Of a DNA stretch of 64,000 nt, positions 62,096-64,000 are shown one piece after another; position 1 is the first letter of the stretch, and each line of letters begins with the position of its first letter. The position numbers and the translations under genes were made by a program. The stretch is taken from positions 1,736,001 through 1,800,000 of the forward strand of contig NZ_LT629775.1 in the NCBI RefSeq assembly GCF_900105395.1. Reading direction: 5' to 3'. The notes under the pieces are model-generated. The model searched no databases, was not told where the DNA came from, and was given only the letters and a program-made list of their open reading frames with translations. This DNA comes from Streptomyces sp. TLI_053. Its GTDB lineage: Bacteria; Actinomycetota; Actinomycetes; Streptomycetales; Streptomycetaceae.

Positions 62096-63972
62096 GGCTG
62101 TTCACCTCCTTCCATCGGCTGGGCGGATCCCCCGGAGCGGTCGCCCCGGGGAGGTCGGTGGGGTGGTGCCGGCCAGGCCCGTCCGGCGAACCGGACCATC
62201 GCGGCCAGCACCGACCGGTGGTCGGCGGTCCGGCGGCTGTAGTGGCCGCCGTCCACCCTGAGCAGCTCGTGCGGCACCGCCAGCCGGCGCAGGTCCGCGG
62301 CGTAGCGGGCCACCTGCTCGGGCGGGCACCGCTCGTCGTCCCGCGAGACGACCAGCAGCACCGGCGAACGGACCCGGTGCACGTACGACCGCGGGTCGGC
62401 CGCGCGGTAGCGCTCGGGCACCTCGTCGGGACTCCCGCCGAAGAGCTGCCGGTCGAGTGCGCGCAGGGCCGGGGTGGTGCCGCGGTAGGTGGCGGGGTAG
62501 TCCGCGATCGGCTGGGCGGCCATGCCGAGCGACCACAGGTCCGGCTGGGCGCCCATCGCGAGCAGGGTCAGGTAGCCGCCCCAGGAGAACCCGCAGAGGC
62601 CGGTGCGGTCCGCGAGCGCCGTGCCGTCGGCGACCAGCTCGGCGCGGACGGCGGCCAGGTCCTCGATCTGGGCCAGCCCGACCCGGTGGTCGTACTCGTG
62701 CTGCCAGCGGGCCCCGTAACCGGTGGAGCCGCGGTAGTTGGTGCGCACCACCGCGTAGCCGTGGCCGACCAGGATGTTCACCCGGGGGTCGTAGGAGTCC
62801 CGGTCGTGGGTGGCGGGGCCGCCGTGCACCAGGAACAGCGTCGGCCACGGGCCCGGGCCGGGCGGGGTGCTGACGAAGCTGTGGATCCGCCCGTAGGGGC
62901 TGGGCGTCCAGCGGCGGCCGCGGGAGGTGCCGTCGAGGTCCGGGTCCGCGTGGTCCGGGTCCGCGTGGTCCGGGTCCGCGTGGTCCGGGTGGTCCGGGTG
63001 GTCCGGGTGGTCCGGGTCCAGGTCGGGGCCGGGGCGGGCCGTCGCCCCCGCCTCCGGACGCAGCACCAGCGGTCGGGGCGGGGTGGACTCCCGGCTCCAG
63101 ACGCAGTGCAGGGTGCCGTCCGGGGCGCAGGACAGGTCGTGGATGGTGCCGCCGGGTGTTCCGAGCTCCCGGACCACCGGCGACGGGCCGAGGTCGGCGA
63201 GCAGCAGTCGGCTGCGTCCGGCCCGCTCGTGCTGGATCAGCACCCCGCGCGGACCCCGGTACCAGCCGGCCGATATCTGGGCGTCGAACGACAGGCCCGG
63301 GTAGCGGCGCAGGCCGGTGTCCGCGCGCCAGGTCGCGACCGTGTACCGCTCGTCCTCCTCGACCACCAGCAGCAGTTCGGGGTCGAGGAGCGCGAGCGGG
63401 TCGAACTCGATCGGCCAGAGCCGCAGTCCGCCGCCCCCGGCCGCACGGACGGCCGGGCCCCCGTCCGTCCGCCACAGCAGCACCGCGTCGTCCCCGTCGG
63501 GCCGCCCGCCGAGGGCGAGCAGCCGACCGTCCGGCGACAGGTCGGCCAGGCTCAGGTACCCCGGCGCGGAACCGATCAGCCGCGCCTCGCCCGCGGGCGG
63601 TCCGACGTAGCAGTGCGAGGCCCCGTCGACGCCGACCGCCACCGCCGCGAGCGCGCCCGTCCGGTCGAAGGCGACGCCGTACGGGCGACCGGGCGGCACC
63701 CCCCGCAGCGCCTCGCCGTCCGCACCGCCGGCGAACGGCTCCCGGCGCCACCGGCCCCGCTCGTCGCTGTCGGCGTCGAACCACCAGATGGCGTCGCCGT
63801 CCGGCTCGATCTCGCTCAGGTGGACGCCGCCGGGCCGGTCGGTGACCACCCGGCGGCGGTCCGTCCGGAGGTCCCAGGCCACCGCCTGCCAGCGCTCCTC
63901 GACGAGCCGCGTCTCGACCGCGCGGTCCGCGGCGAGCGCGGCGAAGCCCGGGGACTGGTACGCCTGTGTCAC
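62092..63972 (-). CDS. S9 family (prolyl oligopeptidase-like) peptidase of the RiPP cluster
   Basis: A 626-residue protein from GTG 63972 with GAAGGG upstream. The N-terminal ~310 residues are beta-propeller-like (DLSPDGRLLALGGRPDGDDA and WSRESTPPRPLVLRP). A Asp-Pro-His repeat insert spans about 317-347. The C-terminal ~270 residues are the alpha/beta-hydrolase domain: LFLVHGGPATHDRDSYDPRV, nucleophile GFSWGGYL (Ser at about 463), acid in SRDDERCPPEQ and base in DGGHYSRR. S9C-type enzymes cleave oligopeptides, often at Pro or Ala. It is the first visible gene of the RiPP operon and is translationally coupled to the precursor, so a leader- or follower-removing role is likely. No signal peptide is present, so processing would be intracellular before export. 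Confidence 0.9.
   Translation of the reverse strand: MTQAYQSPGFAALAADRAVETRLVEERWQAVAWDLRTDRRRVVTDRPGGVHLSEIEPDGDAIWWFDADSDERGRWRREPFAGGADGEALRGVPPGRPYGVAFDRTGALAAVAVGVDGASHCYVGPPAGEARLIGSAPGYLSLADLSPDGRLLALGGRPDGDDAVLLWRTDGGPAVRAAGGGGLRLWPIEFDPLALLDPELLLVVEEDERYTVATWRADTGLRRYPGLSFDAQISAGWYRGPRGVLIQHERAGRSRLLLADLGPSPVVRELGTPGGTIHDLSCAPDGTLHCVWSRESTPPRPLVLRPEAGATARPGPDLDPDHPDHPDHPDHADPDHADPDHADPDLDGTSRGRRWTPSPYGRIHSFVSTPPGPGPWPTLFLVHGGPATHDRDSYDPRVNILVGHGYAVVRTNYRGSTGYGARWQHEYDHRVGLAQIEDLAAVRAELVADGTALADRTGLCGFSWGGYLTLLAMGAQPDLWSLGMAAQPIADYPATYRGTTPALRALDRQLFGGSPDEVPERYRAADPRSYVHRVRSPVLLVVSRDDERCPPEQVARYAADLRRLAVPHELLRVDGGHYSRRTADHRSVLAAMVRFAGRAWPAPPHRPPRGDRSGGSAQPMEGGEQP
62102..62111 (-). promoter_or_regulatory. 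Full-length Shine-Dalgarno sequence of the RiPP precursor
   Basis: AAGGAGGTGA on the minus strand matches the anti-Shine-Dalgarno end of 16S rRNA over ten bases. GGAGG lies 9 nt before the ATG at 62095. It sits inside the end of the peptidase gene. Such a strong site fits a peptide made in large excess. Confidence 0.85.
62936..63021. repeat. 18-bp and 9-bp tandem repeats encoding an Asp-Pro-His tract in the S9 peptidase
   Basis: On the plus strand GGTCCGGGTCCGCGT-type 18-bp units occur about three times, followed by several 9-bp GGTCCGGGT units. In the protein this gives repeated DPDHA and PDH blocks between propeller and hydrolase domains. All copies are in frame. Confidence 0.85.
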
Positions 63973-64000
63973 GGACCCGCCCTTCCGGCTCGATGGTGGG

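Overview
The window is a stretch of very GC-rich (roughly 73-75%) chromosome from a filamentous actinomycete, most likely Streptomyces or Kitasatospora. The evidence is the extreme GC bias at third codon positions, GTG starts, LuxR, SARP, TetR and MarR regulators, ricin-lectin secreted proteins, an FHA-type EccC type VII secretion system and an actinobacterial Wadjet operon. No tRNA, rRNA, insertion sequence or CRISPR array is visible. Most of the content looks accessory (chromosome-arm-like).

Layout. 1-16108 is a mixed set of small regulatory and metabolic units: a truncated TetR gene divergent from a large LuxR ATPase; a VOC gene collapsed to one module; two alpha/beta hydrolases; a MarR/NTF2-like divergent pair with two matching operators; an AI-2E family permease; a secreted ricin-type lectin divergent from a small SARP regulator, with nine 11-12 bp direct repeats between them; and an unrecognised 896-residue protein followed by a clan-A glycoside hydrolase.

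16142-28268 is a ~12 kb island bounded by two 103-bp, 97% identical GH1 beta-glucosidase 3' ends. It carries a type II Wadjet (jetABCD) anti-plasmid operon. The operon is preceded, in the same tightly packed transcription unit, by four uncharacterised genes, two of them sigma-region-4-like paralogues. The intact GH1 gene lies to its right (28269-29606).

29698-49393 is a type VII secretion locus: an EccA-like AAA protein fused to a parallel beta-helix, a 2,777-residue candidate effector with internal 65-66 residue repeats, two ESX/WXG100-type proteins, an FHA-EccC/EssC motor broken by one base in a C-run, a Pro/Glu/Ser-rich membrane protein and an ECF sigma factor. No EccB, EccD, EccE or mycosin gene is seen in the window. 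49638-55973 holds a frameshifted membrane-anchored ricin-lectin gene and a ten-repeat DUF11-type surface protein with an LPxTG anchor.

56746-63972 is a compact RiPP biosynthetic operon on the minus strand: S9 prolyl-oligopeptidase-like peptidase, a 52-residue precursor peptide, a B12-type radical SAM C-methyltransferase, a DUF5825-like partner, a cytochrome P450 and an MFS exporter. The precursor C-terminus is rich in Pro, Lys and Ala and has no Cys or aromatic residue, so the product should be an unusual aliphatically methylated and oxidised peptide. This is the strongest candidate for an undescribed system in the window. The operon may continue past the right edge.
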